64,000 nt of DNA from Caballeronia sp. GAFFF1. GTDB lineage: Bacteria > Pseudomonadota > Gammaproteobacteria > Burkholderiales > Burkholderiaceae. Of this stretch, positions 43,014-51,911 are shown one piece after another. Position numbers and translations under genes: made by a program. The stretch is from positions 1-64,000 of the forward strand of contig NZ_JALQEM010000016.1 in the NCBI RefSeq assembly GCF_023630705.1, given 5' to 3'. Within the stretch, counting starts at the first letter, position 1. The number at the start of each line of letters is the position of its first letter. The notes below the pieces were generated by a model. The model was given only the letters and a program-made list of their open reading frames with translations, was not told where the DNA came from and searched no databases.

Positions 43014-43757
43014 TTACTTCTTCACCATCCTCTGACGCACTGCCTCGAACAGGCACACCCCGCTCGCCACCGACACGTTGAGGCTCTCCACGGCGCCCGC
43101 CATTGGGATATGCATGATCTCGTCGCACGTCTCGCGGGTGAGGCGGCGCATGCCCTCGCCTTCCGCGCCCACGACGATTGCAACCGGGCCGTCGAGCTTC
43201 GTCTCATAGACGCTCGCCGTCGCTTCGCCCGCCGTGCCGATCACCCAGACGCCGGCGTCCTTCAGTTCGCGCAGGGCGCGCGCCAGATTCGTCACCGTGA
43301 TGTACGGCACGCTTTCGGCCGCGCCGCTTGCCACTTTGGCGGCGGTCGCGTTGAGGCCGGCCGAACGGTCGCGCGGCGCGATGACCGCATGCGCGCCCGC
43401 CGCGTCCGCGACACGCAGGCATGCGCCGAGATTATGCGGGTCGGTGACGCCATCCAGCACGAGCAGCAACGGCGTTCCCGAGATGCCGTCGAGCAGTTCG
43501 GCGAGGTTCTGCGCGAGCGGCAAGTCGTGCGCGCGGGCCACGACGCCCTGATGCTGGATATTGCCCGCGAGGCCCCACAGACGCCCTTCGTCGGCGGCGA
43601 TCAGGCGCACGCCCGCGTCCTTCGCGGCACGCAGGAAGTCCTGCATGCGCCGGTCCTTGCGAGTGGGGTCGTACAACACTTCCTCGATCGACGAGGCGTC
43701 CGCCCGCAGGCGCGCCGTCACCGCGTGGAAACCGTAAAGAACCTTGAGACGTGACAT
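43014..43757 (-). CDS. rlmB: 23S rRNA 2'-O-methyltransferase RlmB (Gm2251)
   Basis: A 247-residue SPOUT-class methyltransferase. The N-terminal substrate-binding domain begins [27 protein letters not shown]; the knot domain shows [42 protein letters not shown] and the SAM-binding [23 protein letters not shown]. It methylates G2251 in the peptidyl-transferase P loop of 23S rRNA. It follows rnr by 97 bases, as in E. coli. Confidence 0.96.
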   Translation of the reverse strand: MSRLKVLYGFHAVTARLRADASSIEEVLYDPTRKDRRMQDFLRAAKDAGVRLIAADEGRLWGLAGNIQHQGVVARAHDLPLAQNLAELLDGISGTPLLLVLDGVTDPHNLGACLRVADAAGAHAVIAPRDRSAGLNATAAKVASGAAESVPYITVTNLARALRELKDAGVWVIGTAGEATASVYETKLDGPVAIVVGAEGEGMRRLTRETCDEIMHIPMAGAVESLNVSVASGVCLFEAVRQRMVKK

Positions 43758-43854
43758 GACTGATTCGAACTCTCGTGATAACCATGAAAAGCACGACGCG
43801 GCCCGGCGCAAAGGGCACCGGACCGCGCGTATTCGTTGACGCGATGAGCGCCGG

Positions 43855-46323
43855 CTAGCGTTTCTTGCGCGCCGGCCGCCCCTGCGCCGCCGATTTCGAC
43901 GCCGAGTTCGACGACCCTCCGCGTTTCTTCGCCGCGCCGCCACGCGCCGCCGGTGACGCGCCCTTCTTCGTGCCGCCGCGCTGACGCGTGCCCGGGGTGT
44001 CGTCGTTCAGCGGACGGATGCGCGGACCCGTTGCGCCATTCGCGCCCGAGGCGCCGTGATCGCCCGCGCCCGACGACGAACGCGGCGACGGCTTCACCGG
44101 CGTATCGCGCACCAGGCGGAAGTCGATCTTGCGCGCATCGAGGTCGACGCGGCCCACCTGCACGCGCACGCGGTCGGTCATCCGGTAGCGGATGCCGGTG
44201 CGCTCGCCGCGCAGCTCGTTCTTGATCTCGTCGTACTGGAAGTAGTCCGAGCCGAGTTCGGTCACATGCACGAGCCCTTCGATGAAGAGCGAATCCAGTT
44301 GCACGAAGATGCCGAACGACGTCACGCCGTTCACCATGCCGCCATATTCCTCGCCGAGCTTGTCGCGCATGAAATAGCACTTGAGCCAGGCTTCGACGTC
44401 GCGTGACGCTTCGTCGGCGCGACGCTCGTTCGACGAGCAATGCAGGCCGAGCTCTTCCCACACCGCAACGCTGTTGCGCGCCCGGCCGCGCGCGCTGTCG
44501 TCGGCCAGTTGCATTTCGCGCGCGGCTTTCGTCAAGCCCGTGCTCAGCGAAACTTCATGGCCGATATCCGGCACGTATTTCTTGCCCTGCAGGATCGCGT
44601 AAATGGCGCGATGCGTGAGCAGGTCGGGATAGCGGCGAATCGGGCTTGTGAAATGCGCATACGCCTCGTACGCAAGCCCGAAGTGACCGATGTTGTCCGG
44701 ACTGTAGACGGCCTGCTGCATCGAGCGCAGGACCATCGACTGAAGCATCTGCGCATCGGGCCGGTCGCGGATCTGCGCGATCAGCGCCGCGTAGTCGCTC
44801 GCGTGCGGCTTGTCGCCGCCCGTCAGCGTCAGGCCGACGCCGCGCAGAAACTGCCGCAGGTTCTCGAGCTTTTCCTCGGTCGGCCCCGCATGCACGCGGT
44901 ACAGGCCCGGATGCTTGTTGCGCTTCAGAAAGTCCGCCGCGCAGACGTTCGCCGCGAGCATGCACTCTTCGATCAGCCGATGCGCGTCATTGCGATGGCG
45001 CGGCAGAATCTGCTCGATCTTGCCCTGCGAGTTCACGACGATATACGTCTCGGTCGTATCGAAGTCGATGGCGCCGCGCTTCTGACGCGCCGCGTGCAGC
45101 GCCTTGAAGACGCCATACAGATTCTGTAGCTGGGGCACCAGTTCCGCACGGCGCGCGGCCTCGGGGCCCTTGGTATTGGCGAGCACGGCCGCGACTTCGG
45201 TATACGTGAGCCGCGCCGCCGAGTGCATCACGCCCGGATAGAACTGATACGCCTTGATCTCGCCGCGCGCCGTGATGACCATGTCGCACACGAGCACGCA
45301 GCGGTCGACGTCCGGGTTCAGCGAGCAGAGCCCGTTCGAGAGCTTCTCGGGCAGCATCGGGATCACGCGCCGCGGGAAGTACACCGACGTGCTGCGGTCC
45401 AGCGCGTCGACATCGAGCGGCTCGTTCGGGCGCACGTAATGTGACACGTCGGCGATCGCCACGAGCAGACGGAACCCTTGTCCGCGGCCGACGGCGACGG
45501 GCTCGCAATACACCGCGTCGTCGAAGTCGCGGGCGTCTTCCCCGTCGATCGTGACGAGCGGCACATCGCGCAGATCCACGCGATGCCGGATGTCCACCGG
45601 CCGCACTTCGTCGGGCAGCTTCGCGGCCGCGGCGAGCGCGGCATCGCTGAACTGATGCGGCACGCCGTACTTGCGCACCGCGATCTCGATTTCCATGCCG
45701 GGATCGTCGATGTCGCCGATCACTTCGGCCACGCGCCCGAGCGGCTGAGAATGGCGGCTCGGGAAGTCCGTCAGATCGACGGACACGACCTGCCCGACTT
45801 TCGCCTTCTTCGGGTTCTGCGTGATCAGAATGTCGTGGCCGATGCGCTTGTCTTCCGGCACGAGAATCAGCGCGCCGTTTTCATTCACGAGCCGCCCGAT
45901 GATGCGCTTGTTCGCGCGGTCGGTGACTTCGACGATATGGCCTTCGGGCCGCCCGCGCCGGTCATAGCCGACGATGCGCGCGAGCACGCGGTCGTTGTGC
46001 ATGACCTTCTGCATTTCGCCGTTGGGCAGGAAGAGATCGTCCTGGCCGTCATCGCGGATCAGAAAACCGAAGCCGTCGCGATGACCCTGCACGCGCCCCG
46101 CGACGAAGTTCGACGGATGCGTGAGCTGATAATGGCCGCGCTTGTCGAGCCGGATTTGCCCGTCGCGTTCCATGGCCGCCAGTCGCTTGAAAAATCCTTC
46201 GCGCTCCTGGCGCTTGATCGACAGGGCCTCGGCGATGTCGTTCGCGGAGTGAGGCGTTTCGCTCGTGCGCAGCACGCCGAGAATCTCTTCGCGGCTGGGA
46301 ATCGGATACGGATATTTGCTCAA
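43855..46323 (-). CDS. rnr: Ribonuclease R
   Basis: An 822-residue 3'-5' exoribonuclease that degrades structured RNA. The N-terminal helix-turn-helix ([22 protein letters not shown]), two cold-shock domains, the RNB core with [15 protein letters not shown] (metal-binding aspartates), and the S1 domain ([27 protein letters not shown]) are all visible. The last 90 residues are basic and low complexity (Gly, Ser, Lys, Arg), as in RNase R for RNA unwinding. The start is TTG at 46323: no ATG or GTG is available in frame just upstream and the family sequence begins here. Confidence 0.96.
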   Translation of the reverse strand: MSKYPYPIPSREEILGVLRTSETPHSANDIAEALSIKRQEREGFFKRLAAMERDGQIRLDKRGHYQLTHPSNFVAGRVQGHRDGFGFLIRDDGQDDLFLPNGEMQKVMHNDRVLARIVGYDRRGRPEGHIVEVTDRANKRIIGRLVNENGALILVPEDKRIGHDILITQNPKKAKVGQVVSVDLTDFPSRHSQPLGRVAEVIGDIDDPGMEIEIAVRKYGVPHQFSDAALAAAAKLPDEVRPVDIRHRVDLRDVPLVTIDGEDARDFDDAVYCEPVAVGRGQGFRLLVAIADVSHYVRPNEPLDVDALDRSTSVYFPRRVIPMLPEKLSNGLCSLNPDVDRCVLVCDMVITARGEIKAYQFYPGVMHSAARLTYTEVAAVLANTKGPEAARRAELVPQLQNLYGVFKALHAARQKRGAIDFDTTETYIVVNSQGKIEQILPRHRNDAHRLIEECMLAANVCAADFLKRNKHPGLYRVHAGPTEEKLENLRQFLRGVGLTLTGGDKPHASDYAALIAQIRDRPDAQMLQSMVLRSMQQAVYSPDNIGHFGLAYEAYAHFTSPIRRYPDLLTHRAIYAILQGKKYVPDIGHEVSLSTGLTKAAREMQLADDSARGRARNSVAVWEELGLHCSSNERRADEASRDVEAWLKCYFMRDKLGEEYGGMVNGVTSFGIFVQLDSLFIEGLVHVTELGSDYFQYDEIKNELRGERTGIRYRMTDRVRVQVGRVDLDARKIDFRLVRDTPVKPSPRSSSGAGDHGASGANGATGPRIRPLNDDTPGTRQRGGTKKGASPAARGGAAKKRGGSSNSASKSAAQGRPARKKR

Positions 46324-46498
46324 GGGCTTAATAGAGTTCTTCTCGTTGGACTGGACTTTCGCCGTGTTTTGCCGTTAGTCGTGCGGCAATCGTTGAAATC
46401 ATTCTAACACTGCCTATTGTGGGGACTGCCGGCGCGGCCGCGCTCGCGCGTTGCGAGTGCAGCAAACGCTGGCCCCGCCGCGACCGGCGATGAAACGC

Positions 46499-46526
46499 TT
46501 GACAGCGGCTCCCGTCTCGCTATAAT
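46499..46526 (+). promoter_or_regulatory. Consensus sigma70 promoter of the first tRNA-Leu
   Basis: TTGACA (46499-46504), 16-base spacer, TATAAT (46521-46526): both hexamers are perfect consensus. The tRNA begins 38 bases after the -10. Confidence 0.93.
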
Positions 46527-46564
46527 GGCGTTCTTTGCTGCTGATGCAGACAAAACGCACCCTT

Positions 46565-46651
46565 GCCCAGGTGGCGGAATTGGTAGACGCACTAGGTTCA
46601 GGTCCTAGCGGTGGCAACACCGTGGAGGTTCGAGTCCTCTCTTGGGCACCA
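46565..46651 (+). tRNA. tRNA-Leu (anticodon CAG), copy 1
   Basis: An 87-nt class II tRNA with encoded CCA. The acceptor GCCCAGG pairs with CTTGGGC through one G-U; the D arm, the anticodon loop TTCAGGT with CAG, a long variable arm and the T loop GTTCGAGTC are present. It decodes CUG, the major leucine codon here. Confidence 0.97.
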
Positions 46652-46658
46652 GATGTCA

Positions 46659-46690
46659 GGAAACGCCACCTTCGGGTGGCGTTTCCTTTT
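46659..46690 (+). terminator. Intrinsic terminator after tRNA-Leu copy 1
   Basis: A perfect 12-bp stem (GGAAACGCCACC and its reverse complement) with a TTCG tetraloop and a T-run. It shows copy 1 is its own transcription unit. Confidence 0.93.
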
Positions 46691-46736
46691 TATGCGGAGA
46701 CCGTGCTTTTCGGCTCCTGCCAGTCGTGAAGCGCAG

Positions 46737-46764
46737 TTGACACGGCTCGGCTTCCCGCTAAAAT
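46737..46764 (+). promoter_or_regulatory. Sigma70 promoter of the second tRNA-Leu
   Basis: TTGACA (46737-46742), 16-base spacer, TAAAAT (46759-46764). Same spacing as in copy 1; the tRNA begins 22 bases after the -10. Confidence 0.9.
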
Positions 46765-46786
46765 AGCGGGCTCGCTGTACCCCTTG

Positions 46787-46873
46787 GCCCAGGTGGCGGA
46801 ATTGGTAGACGCACTAGGTTCAGGTCCTAGCGGTGGCAACACCGTGGAGGTTCGAGTCCTCTCCTGGGCACCA
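46787..46873 (+). tRNA. tRNA-Leu (anticodon CAG), copy 2
   Basis: Identical to copy 1 except for one base in the 3' acceptor strand (CCTGGGC instead of CTTGGGC), which restores a full Watson-Crick acceptor stem. 87 nt with CCA encoded. Confidence 0.97.
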
Positions 46874-46892
46874 AGGTCCCTTTCTCGCGAAG

Positions 46893-46924
46893 AGCCCCAC
46901 GCATATGCACGTGGGGCTTTTTGT
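46893..46924 (+). terminator. Intrinsic terminator after tRNA-Leu copy 2
   Basis: A 9-bp stem AGCCCCACG (46893-46901) with CGTGGGGCT (46910-46918), loop containing CATATG, then a T-run. Confidence 0.9.
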
Positions 46925-47200
46925 TTTCTGCGCGCGGTTTTCTTTCTATACGCGGCTTCGCTTTGCTTTCGTTTTTATTCGGCTTCTGACCCGGATTAAA
47001 GCGAAATGAATGGATCGGCCGCGTTCTCGTCTTCTCTCTATCAGTAACGGTCAGCACGCTCTTAAACAGCGGCGTACACTCGTTGTGCCCGCGTGGCCGC
47101 CACGACCGCCGCGTGCCGATGCCGAATCGCGCATCGCGTGAGCCGCATCGCAACCGCATTGCATATCAAGCTGATCAATACTGATTCGGAGACCGAGGCG
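46925..47200. other. Upstream region of the MFS gene
   Basis: About 276 bases without a gene. The MFS promoter should be here; TACACT near 47071 is a weak -10 candidate. I see no operator-like palindrome that stands out. Confidence 0.4.
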
Positions 47201-48421
47201 ATGAGTTGGACGCGAGAACAAAGAAACGTAACGATTGCCGCTTATCTCGGCTGGACGCTGGACGCATTCGATTTTTTCCTGATGGTTTTCGTCCTGAAGG
47301 ACATCGCCGCGGAATTCAACACAAAGATTCCCGAAGTCGCGTTTGCCATTACGCTCACGCTTGCGATGCGTCCCATCGGCGCGCTGATTTTCGGCCGGCT
47401 CGCGGACAAGTTCGGCCGCCGTCCGACGCTGATGGTCAATATCGCGTGTTATTCGTTGCTGGAATTGCTATCCGGCCTCTCGCCCAACCTGACGACGCTT
47501 CTCATCTTGCGCTCGCTTTTCGGCATCGCGATGGGCGGTGAATGGGGCGTCGGCTCTGCCCTGACGATGGAAACCGTGCCGCCCAAGGCGCGCGGCTTCG
47601 TGTCCGGCTTGCTGCAAGCCGGTTATCCGAGCGGTTATCTGCTCGCGTCGATCGTCTTCGGCGTGCTGTACCAGTTCGTCGGCTGGCGCGGCATGTTCTT
47701 CGTCGGCGTGGCGCCTGCGCTGCTCGTGCTTTATGTTCGAGCGCATGTGCCCGAATCTCCCGCATGGCGAGCGATGGAAAAGCGCAAGCGTCCCGGCCTT
47801 CTCGCGACGCTCAAACAGAACTGGACGCTTTCCCTTTACGCGATCGTTCTGATGACCGCATTCAATTTCTTTTCGCACGGCACGCAGGATCTTTATCCGA
47901 CGTTTCTGCGCGAACAGCACCACTTCGATCCGCATACGGTGTCCATCATTACCATCGTGCTGAATATCGGCGCGATTGTCGGCGGATTGTTTTTCGGGTC
48001 GTTGTCGGAGCGAATCGGGCGGCGCGTCACCATTTTTATCGCCGCACTGATTGCATTGCCGGTGCTTTATCTGTGGGCATTCTCAGTAACTCCGGTTGCC
48101 CTGGCAATCGGCGCGTTTCTGATGCAGATATCGGTGCAAGGCGCGTGGGGCGTGATTCCGGTGCATTTGAACGAGATATCGCCCGATGAAATTCGCGCCA
48201 CTTTTCCCGGGCTCGTGTATCAACTCGGCAATTTGCTCGCCGCAATCAATGCGACGATGCAGGCGTCGATTGCCACTTCTCACGGGAACAACTACGGCAT
48301 GGCGATGGCGATCGTCGCAGGTACGGTTGCGGTGGTGATTGCGGGGTTGATTTTCTTCAGCCGGGAACGCAGGGGCATCGATATGACCCGGTCGGCGGAG
48401 GAAGTAGGGGCGACGGGATAG
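47201..48421 (+). CDS. MFS transporter, sialate/lactate:H+ symporter-like
   Basis: A 406-residue major facilitator with twelve helices. The N-terminus WTLDAFDFFLMVFVLKDIAAEF with Asp residues in helix 1 and the loop-2 motif GRLADKFGRRPTL are typical; GGEWGVGSALTMETVP follows helix 4. This set of motifs fits the sialate:H+ symporter (SHS) family, which includes lactate/pyruvate permeases and NanT. The transported acid is not determined. It is monocistronic: an upstream frame to 47093 is basic and non-conserved. Confidence 0.88.
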   Translation: MSWTREQRNVTIAAYLGWTLDAFDFFLMVFVLKDIAAEFNTKIPEVAFAITLTLAMRPIGALIFGRLADKFGRRPTLMVNIACYSLLELLSGLSPNLTTLLILRSLFGIAMGGEWGVGSALTMETVPPKARGFVSGLLQAGYPSGYLLASIVFGVLYQFVGWRGMFFVGVAPALLVLYVRAHVPESPAWRAMEKRKRPGLLATLKQNWTLSLYAIVLMTAFNFFSHGTQDLYPTFLREQHHFDPHTVSIITIVLNIGAIVGGLFFGSLSERIGRRVTIFIAALIALPVLYLWAFSVTPVALAIGAFLMQISVQGAWGVIPVHLNEISPDEIRATFPGLVYQLGNLLAAINATMQASIATSHGNNYGMAMAIVAGTVAVVIAGLIFFSRERRGIDMTRSAEEVGATG

Positions 48422-48561
48422 GGCTTGGGGCGTGCGGAGAGCGTCTGGCGAACCTGCTGGACGCGTCGCCCGACGACTCCCGCTTGCGCTCGACGGAAGA
48501 ATGCTCGCGATTCGCCGTTTACACCTGGCCACTCCGGCACCGTCAAACGGCAAGAGACGTC

Positions 48562-49443
48562 ATGACGCAAGCGCCTGCCCGCCGCATTCTGTACGTGACG
48601 CTCGCGTGCGCGCTGTCAGCGGCGATTACCGCTAGCCCGGCGCCCGCCCGAGCGACTACGCAGTCAGCGATCAACGAAATCGCCACCCAGACTGCCGACC
48701 AGCAAGCCCAATGGCTCGCACGCGCCGCCGCTGACGGCACGCTCGCGCGCCTCAGCGACGAAGAACTCGTCGCCCTCTTCCGTGCGCTCGATCCCGCGAC
48801 GCTGGCGCGCTACCTGCGCGACGGCTTAGTCCGCTATGCGTCGTGCGAATTCACGATTCTTCGACGCGAGCGCATCGGCGGAAAATGGCCCAAGCGGCCC
48901 GACCACATGCTCGTGCGCGTCACGCGCGAACCGCTGCGCGTCTACGCCAGATGGTTGCCCGATGGCGCCCATGCGGGCCAGGAAGTCATCTACGACGAGT
49001 CCAAGCGCCCCGCCGAGCTCTACGGCCATGCCGGCGGCTTGCTCGGTGTGGTGTCGATGTGGACATCGCTGAACGGACCGCTCGCCCGCGCGCAATCGAA
49101 CCATTCGATCCGCGAACTCGGCATCGATGCCGTGACGCAGCGTTTTATCGACGAAGGCAGGAAGTTCGCCGACGCCGGCATCACGCAGCCGTCGGATGTC
49201 GCAGTCGCGGCGGTCAATGGCGCGCGCGTTGTCGCGCTGACGTATGTCGCGCCGGCCGGGCAGCCCGGCTTCTATGCGAAGCGCGAAGTGATCGACCTCG
49301 ATCTCGAAGCGCCGCTCATCCGCGCAGTCGAATCCTTCGACAACGAAGGCAGAGTGTTCGAAAGCGTCATCTTCGAGCACATCGAGCCGAAGGTGTTCGA
49401 CGGCCTCGCATTCGATCCGCGCAACCCCGACTACCGCTTCTGA
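48562..49443 (+). CDS. Exported DUF1571 family protein
   Basis: A 293-residue protein. Residues 1-31 form a signal peptide (RRILYVTLACALSAAITASPAPARA). The body has the DUF1571 pattern: YASCEFTILRRERIGGKWPKRPDHMLVRVTREPLRVYARWL, then GQEVIYDESKRPAELYGHAGGLL and NHSIRELGIDAVTQRFIDEG. The family is periplasmic and of unknown function; the fold may be LolA-like, since it binds in a similar pattern of strands, but this is a guess. ATG at 48562 after AAGAGA. No operon partners. Confidence 0.8.
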   Translation: MTQAPARRILYVTLACALSAAITASPAPARATTQSAINEIATQTADQQAQWLARAAADGTLARLSDEELVALFRALDPATLARYLRDGLVRYASCEFTILRRERIGGKWPKRPDHMLVRVTREPLRVYARWLPDGAHAGQEVIYDESKRPAELYGHAGGLLGVVSMWTSLNGPLARAQSNHSIRELGIDAVTQRFIDEGRKFADAGITQPSDVAVAAVNGARVVALTYVAPAGQPGFYAKREVIDLDLEAPLIRAVESFDNEGRVFESVIFEHIEPKVFDGLAFDPRNPDYRF

Positions 49444-49613
49444 ACCTCACGCTGACTGCGTGACATGCGCTGTAACACGCGCATCCCTGCCAACGCGCAG
49501 TGTTTAAGTCTCGCCTAAGTTTCGGCCGATACGCTTGCCGCACTTCATCATCGACATCCACGACGCCGCTCTGTCCGCGGCGCGAATCGTCATGTAAACC
49601 AAGGAGTTCGCGC

Positions 49614-49853
49614 ATGAACCTCCGCTCTGCTTCGGCTCCCGTGCGAGCCATCAAACGGCTTTTGAGTCATCACGAGATCGCCACGCTGCTCTTGCTGATG
49701 CACGCGCCGATCGACGCGATGGCCGCGCCGCCCGATGTGACCTCGCTGCAGGAATACGGCTACGTGGAAATCGTCTCGCCCGGCGCAGACGGTCCCAAGG
49801 TGCGCCTCACCGAAGACGGCAACGCCGTCCTGCGCGGCCTGGGCGTCAGGTAA
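49614..49853 (+). CDS. Small winged-helix-like protein of unknown function
   Basis: A 79-residue protein with a good AAGGAG site 8 bases before its ATG. The pattern KRLLSHHEIATLLLLMHAP ... PPDVTSLQEYGYVEIVSPGADGPKVRLTEDGNAVLRGLGV looks like a helix-turn-helix plus wing: LTEDGNAVLRGLG is a common end of winged-helix domains. It may regulate transcription, possibly of the neighbouring surE paralogue 71 bases on. It is not a family I can name. Confidence 0.7.
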   Translation: MNLRSASAPVRAIKRLLSHHEIATLLLLMHAPIDAMAAPPDVTSLQEYGYVEIVSPGADGPKVRLTEDGNAVLRGLGVR

Positions 49854-49924
49854 GCGCCCGTCTTTGCGTCGCGATCTCTGTAATAATCGGTCGACGTTCT
49901 TAACCGACCGAGGAGTGATTCGCG

Positions 49925-50713
49925 ATGCCCGCCATGGAACCCATCGTTCAACGTGTGCTGCTGACCAACGACGACGGCATCGACGCGCCCGGCCTGGCTG
50001 TGCTCGAAGCTGTCGCCGCAGAGCTCGCACACGAAGTCTGGGTCGTCGCGCCCGAGCACGATCAGAGCGGCACTTCGCACTCCATCAGCCTGCATTCGCC
50101 GCTGCGCATCTCGCGTCAAGGCGAGCGGCGCTTCGGCGTTCAGGGCACGCCCGGCGATTGCGTCGTGATGGCCGCGCGGCATCTCATGAAAGACGCGCCG
50201 CCGACGCTCGTGTTGTCGGGCATCAATCGCGGCGCGAACCTCGGCGTCGAGACGATGTTTTCGGGCACCGTCGGCGCGGCGATGACGGGCCTTCTGCTCG
50301 GCCTGCCTTCGATTGCGCTCAGTCAAACCTTCTCCGACCGCGAAAGCGTGCGCTGGGATACGGCGCGCGCGCTCGCGCCCGGCGTGATCCGGCAGTTGCT
50401 GGCCATCTCACACGACGCGCCGACGTGTCTCAACGTCAACTTCCCGGACTGCGATGCGTCCGCGGCCGGTCCGCTCACCGTGACGCGACAGGGCGTCGGG
50501 CTCGTGGAAGGCATCGACGTGCTCGATGAAACCGATCCGCGCGGCATCGACTACTTCTGGCTGAGATTCCAGCGCGGTCAGCGCGAGAACGCGCCCGACA
50601 GCGAAACCGCCGTGGTCGCGAGCAAGCGGATTTCGGTGACACCGCTGCATTTCGATCGCACCGATTCGAGCACGTTCGCCACGCTTGAAGCCGGTCTGCG
50701 CGGCGGCGCGTAA
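49925..50713 (+). CDS. Second SurE-type 5'/3'-nucleotidase
   Basis: A 262-residue SurE paralogue: RVLLTNDDGIDAPGLAVLEAVAAEL with the metal-binding N-D-D, then VVAPEHDQSGTSHSISL, GTPGDCVVMAARHLM, LVLSGINRGANLGVETMFSGTVGAAMTGL. It keeps all the active-site residues visible in the first SurE at 1.5-2.3 kb but differs in the substrate-lid region and C-terminus. It stands away from pcm and nlpD. GAGGAG precedes the ATG at 49925; a second ATG at 49934 is possible. Confidence 0.93.
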   Translation: MPAMEPIVQRVLLTNDDGIDAPGLAVLEAVAAELAHEVWVVAPEHDQSGTSHSISLHSPLRISRQGERRFGVQGTPGDCVVMAARHLMKDAPPTLVLSGINRGANLGVETMFSGTVGAAMTGLLLGLPSIALSQTFSDRESVRWDTARALAPGVIRQLLAISHDAPTCLNVNFPDCDASAAGPLTVTRQGVGLVEGIDVLDETDPRGIDYFWLRFQRGQRENAPDSETAVVASKRISVTPLHFDRTDSSTFATLEAGLRGGA

Positions 50714-50821
50714 GCCTAGAGCCTTTCCTCCCAGACGCGACCGGCGGTTTCTCGTATGCTGCGTCGGCAACGCGGCCGGCAACGGCTTCGGGCGCCACGA
50801 TCACAAAAACAAGGAGGCAAT

Positions 50822-51271
50822 ATGAAGCACTTCGTCCGCATCGCGGCTGGCGCGCTCATCGCGATGTCGGCGGCGGGCGCGTTCGCGCAGACATCGACGC
50901 CCGTCGGCACCTGGCAAACCATCGATGACGCCACCGGCAAGCCGAAGGCAATCATTCAAATCATCGACGACGGCAGCGGGCAGCTCTCCGGCAAGGTGGT
51001 GCGCGGCATCGGCGAATTCGATCATCCGGACCGGCGCTGCACCGCGTGCACCGACGACCGGAAGGATCAACTGGTCAAAGGCATGACCATCATCACCGGC
51101 ATGAAGCAGAACGGCGATACGTGGGAAGGCGGCCAGATTCTGGACCCGGAAAACGGCAAGCTGTACAAGTGCAAGATGAAGCCGGAAGACGGCGGGCAGA
51201 AGCTGGTAGTGCGCGGTTATATCGGCGTGTCGCTGCTCGGGCGCTCGCAAACGTGGGTACGGCAGCAGTAG
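50822..51271 (+). CDS. Exported DUF2147 family protein
   Basis: A 149-residue protein with a signal peptide ending GAFA-QT. The mature part VGTWQTIDDATGKPKAIIQIIDDGSGQLSGKVVRG, then KGMTIITGMKQNGDTWEGGQILDPENGKLYKCKM and VVRGYIGVSLLGRSQTWVR is the standard DUF2147 pattern: a small periplasmic beta-barrel-like family of unknown function. Two cysteines (RRCTACTDD) may form a disulfide. AAGGAGG precedes the ATG. Monocistronic. Confidence 0.93.
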   Translation: MKHFVRIAAGALIAMSAAGAFAQTSTPVGTWQTIDDATGKPKAIIQIIDDGSGQLSGKVVRGIGEFDHPDRRCTACTDDRKDQLVKGMTIITGMKQNGDTWEGGQILDPENGKLYKCKMKPEDGGQKLVVRGYIGVSLLGRSQTWVRQQ

Positions 51272-51291
51272 CACTCTGCAATGCACTAGAA

Positions 51292-51331
51292 AAACGGGCG
51301 GAAGACTGCGTGTCTTCCGCCCGTTTCTTTT
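51292..51331. terminator. Strong bidirectional terminator after the DUF2147 gene
   Basis: A perfect 15-bp stem (AAACGGGCGGAAGAC and its reverse complement, five-base loop) followed by TTTCTTTT-type sequence; on the other strand AAA before the stem gives a shorter T-tract. It lies between convergent genes. Confidence 0.9.
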
Positions 51332-51346
51332 GGTTCAGCGCGCAGT

Positions 51347-51763
51347 TCAGGCTGCGTGACGGACCGGCTCATCGTCTTGCGGCGAGCGCGCCGCTGCGAT
51401 GGCGCGCATCGGCTCCATGGTTTCCGCTGTCGCGACCGGCAATTCGGCCGGCACGCGCATGCGGGACGTCATGAGCCCGTACAGCGATTCACCGGCGGGG
51501 CCGAAGAGCTGCGTCATCACGCGCAGCAGCACGCCCGATTCATGCCACGCCTTGAAGCGCCGATGGCACGTCTGATACGACGGATATTTGCGCGGCAGCG
51601 TGGACCACGACGCGCCGCTATACATGACCCAGAGCACGCCGTTGAGCACAGCGCGGGTGTTGGCCAAAGGACGGCCGCGCAACTCCGAGCGCGGACGCAA
51701 TTCCGGAAGCAGCGGTGCGACCATCTGCCATTCTTCGTCGGACATATCGCGGTAGGGTTTCAC
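51347..51763 (-). CDS. Free-standing DUF4096 protein (IS5-type transposase N-terminal domain)
   Basis: A 138-residue protein. Residues 1-85 match the N-terminal DNA-binding domain of IS5/IS427 transposases: MSDEEWQMVAPLLPELRPR, GRPLANTRAVLNGVLWVMYSGASWSTLPRKYPSYQTCHRRFKAWHESGV. The catalytic DDE domain is absent, and the remaining 50 residues are unrelated Ala/Pro/Glu-rich sequence. The start is GTG at 51763 with GGAGAGA in front; the frame upstream lacks family sequence. I see no terminal inverted repeats. It may be a host-adopted DNA-binding protein rather than a mobile-element gene. Confidence 0.8.
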   Translation of the reverse strand: MKPYRDMSDEEWQMVAPLLPELRPRSELRGRPLANTRAVLNGVLWVMYSGASWSTLPRKYPSYQTCHRRFKAWHESGVLLRVMTQLFGPAGESLYGLMTSRMRVPAELPVATAETMEPMRAIAAARSPQDDEPVRHAA

Positions 51764-51911
51764 GGCATTCTCTCCAATTAGCTGCTGATTAACTGGCCAG
51801 AACGATACCGAGTGCCCTTCAACCGGCAAATCAGAGAGGTCCTAATCTTGAAAACCCGGCGAAAGCCTTATGCCATTTGGCTAGACGCCTGTTTTTGATT
51901 CTCGTATTAGC

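Noticed and set aside
46784-46999. A 71-residue open frame beginning MAQVAELVDALGSG over the second tRNA (and a similar one over the first)
   Set aside because: It is the translation of the tRNA-Leu gene itself, a well-known false ORF.
51347-51763. Complete insertion sequence
   Set aside because: Only the N-terminal domain of an IS5-type transposase is encoded; I saw no DDE residues, terminal inverted repeats or target-site duplication.
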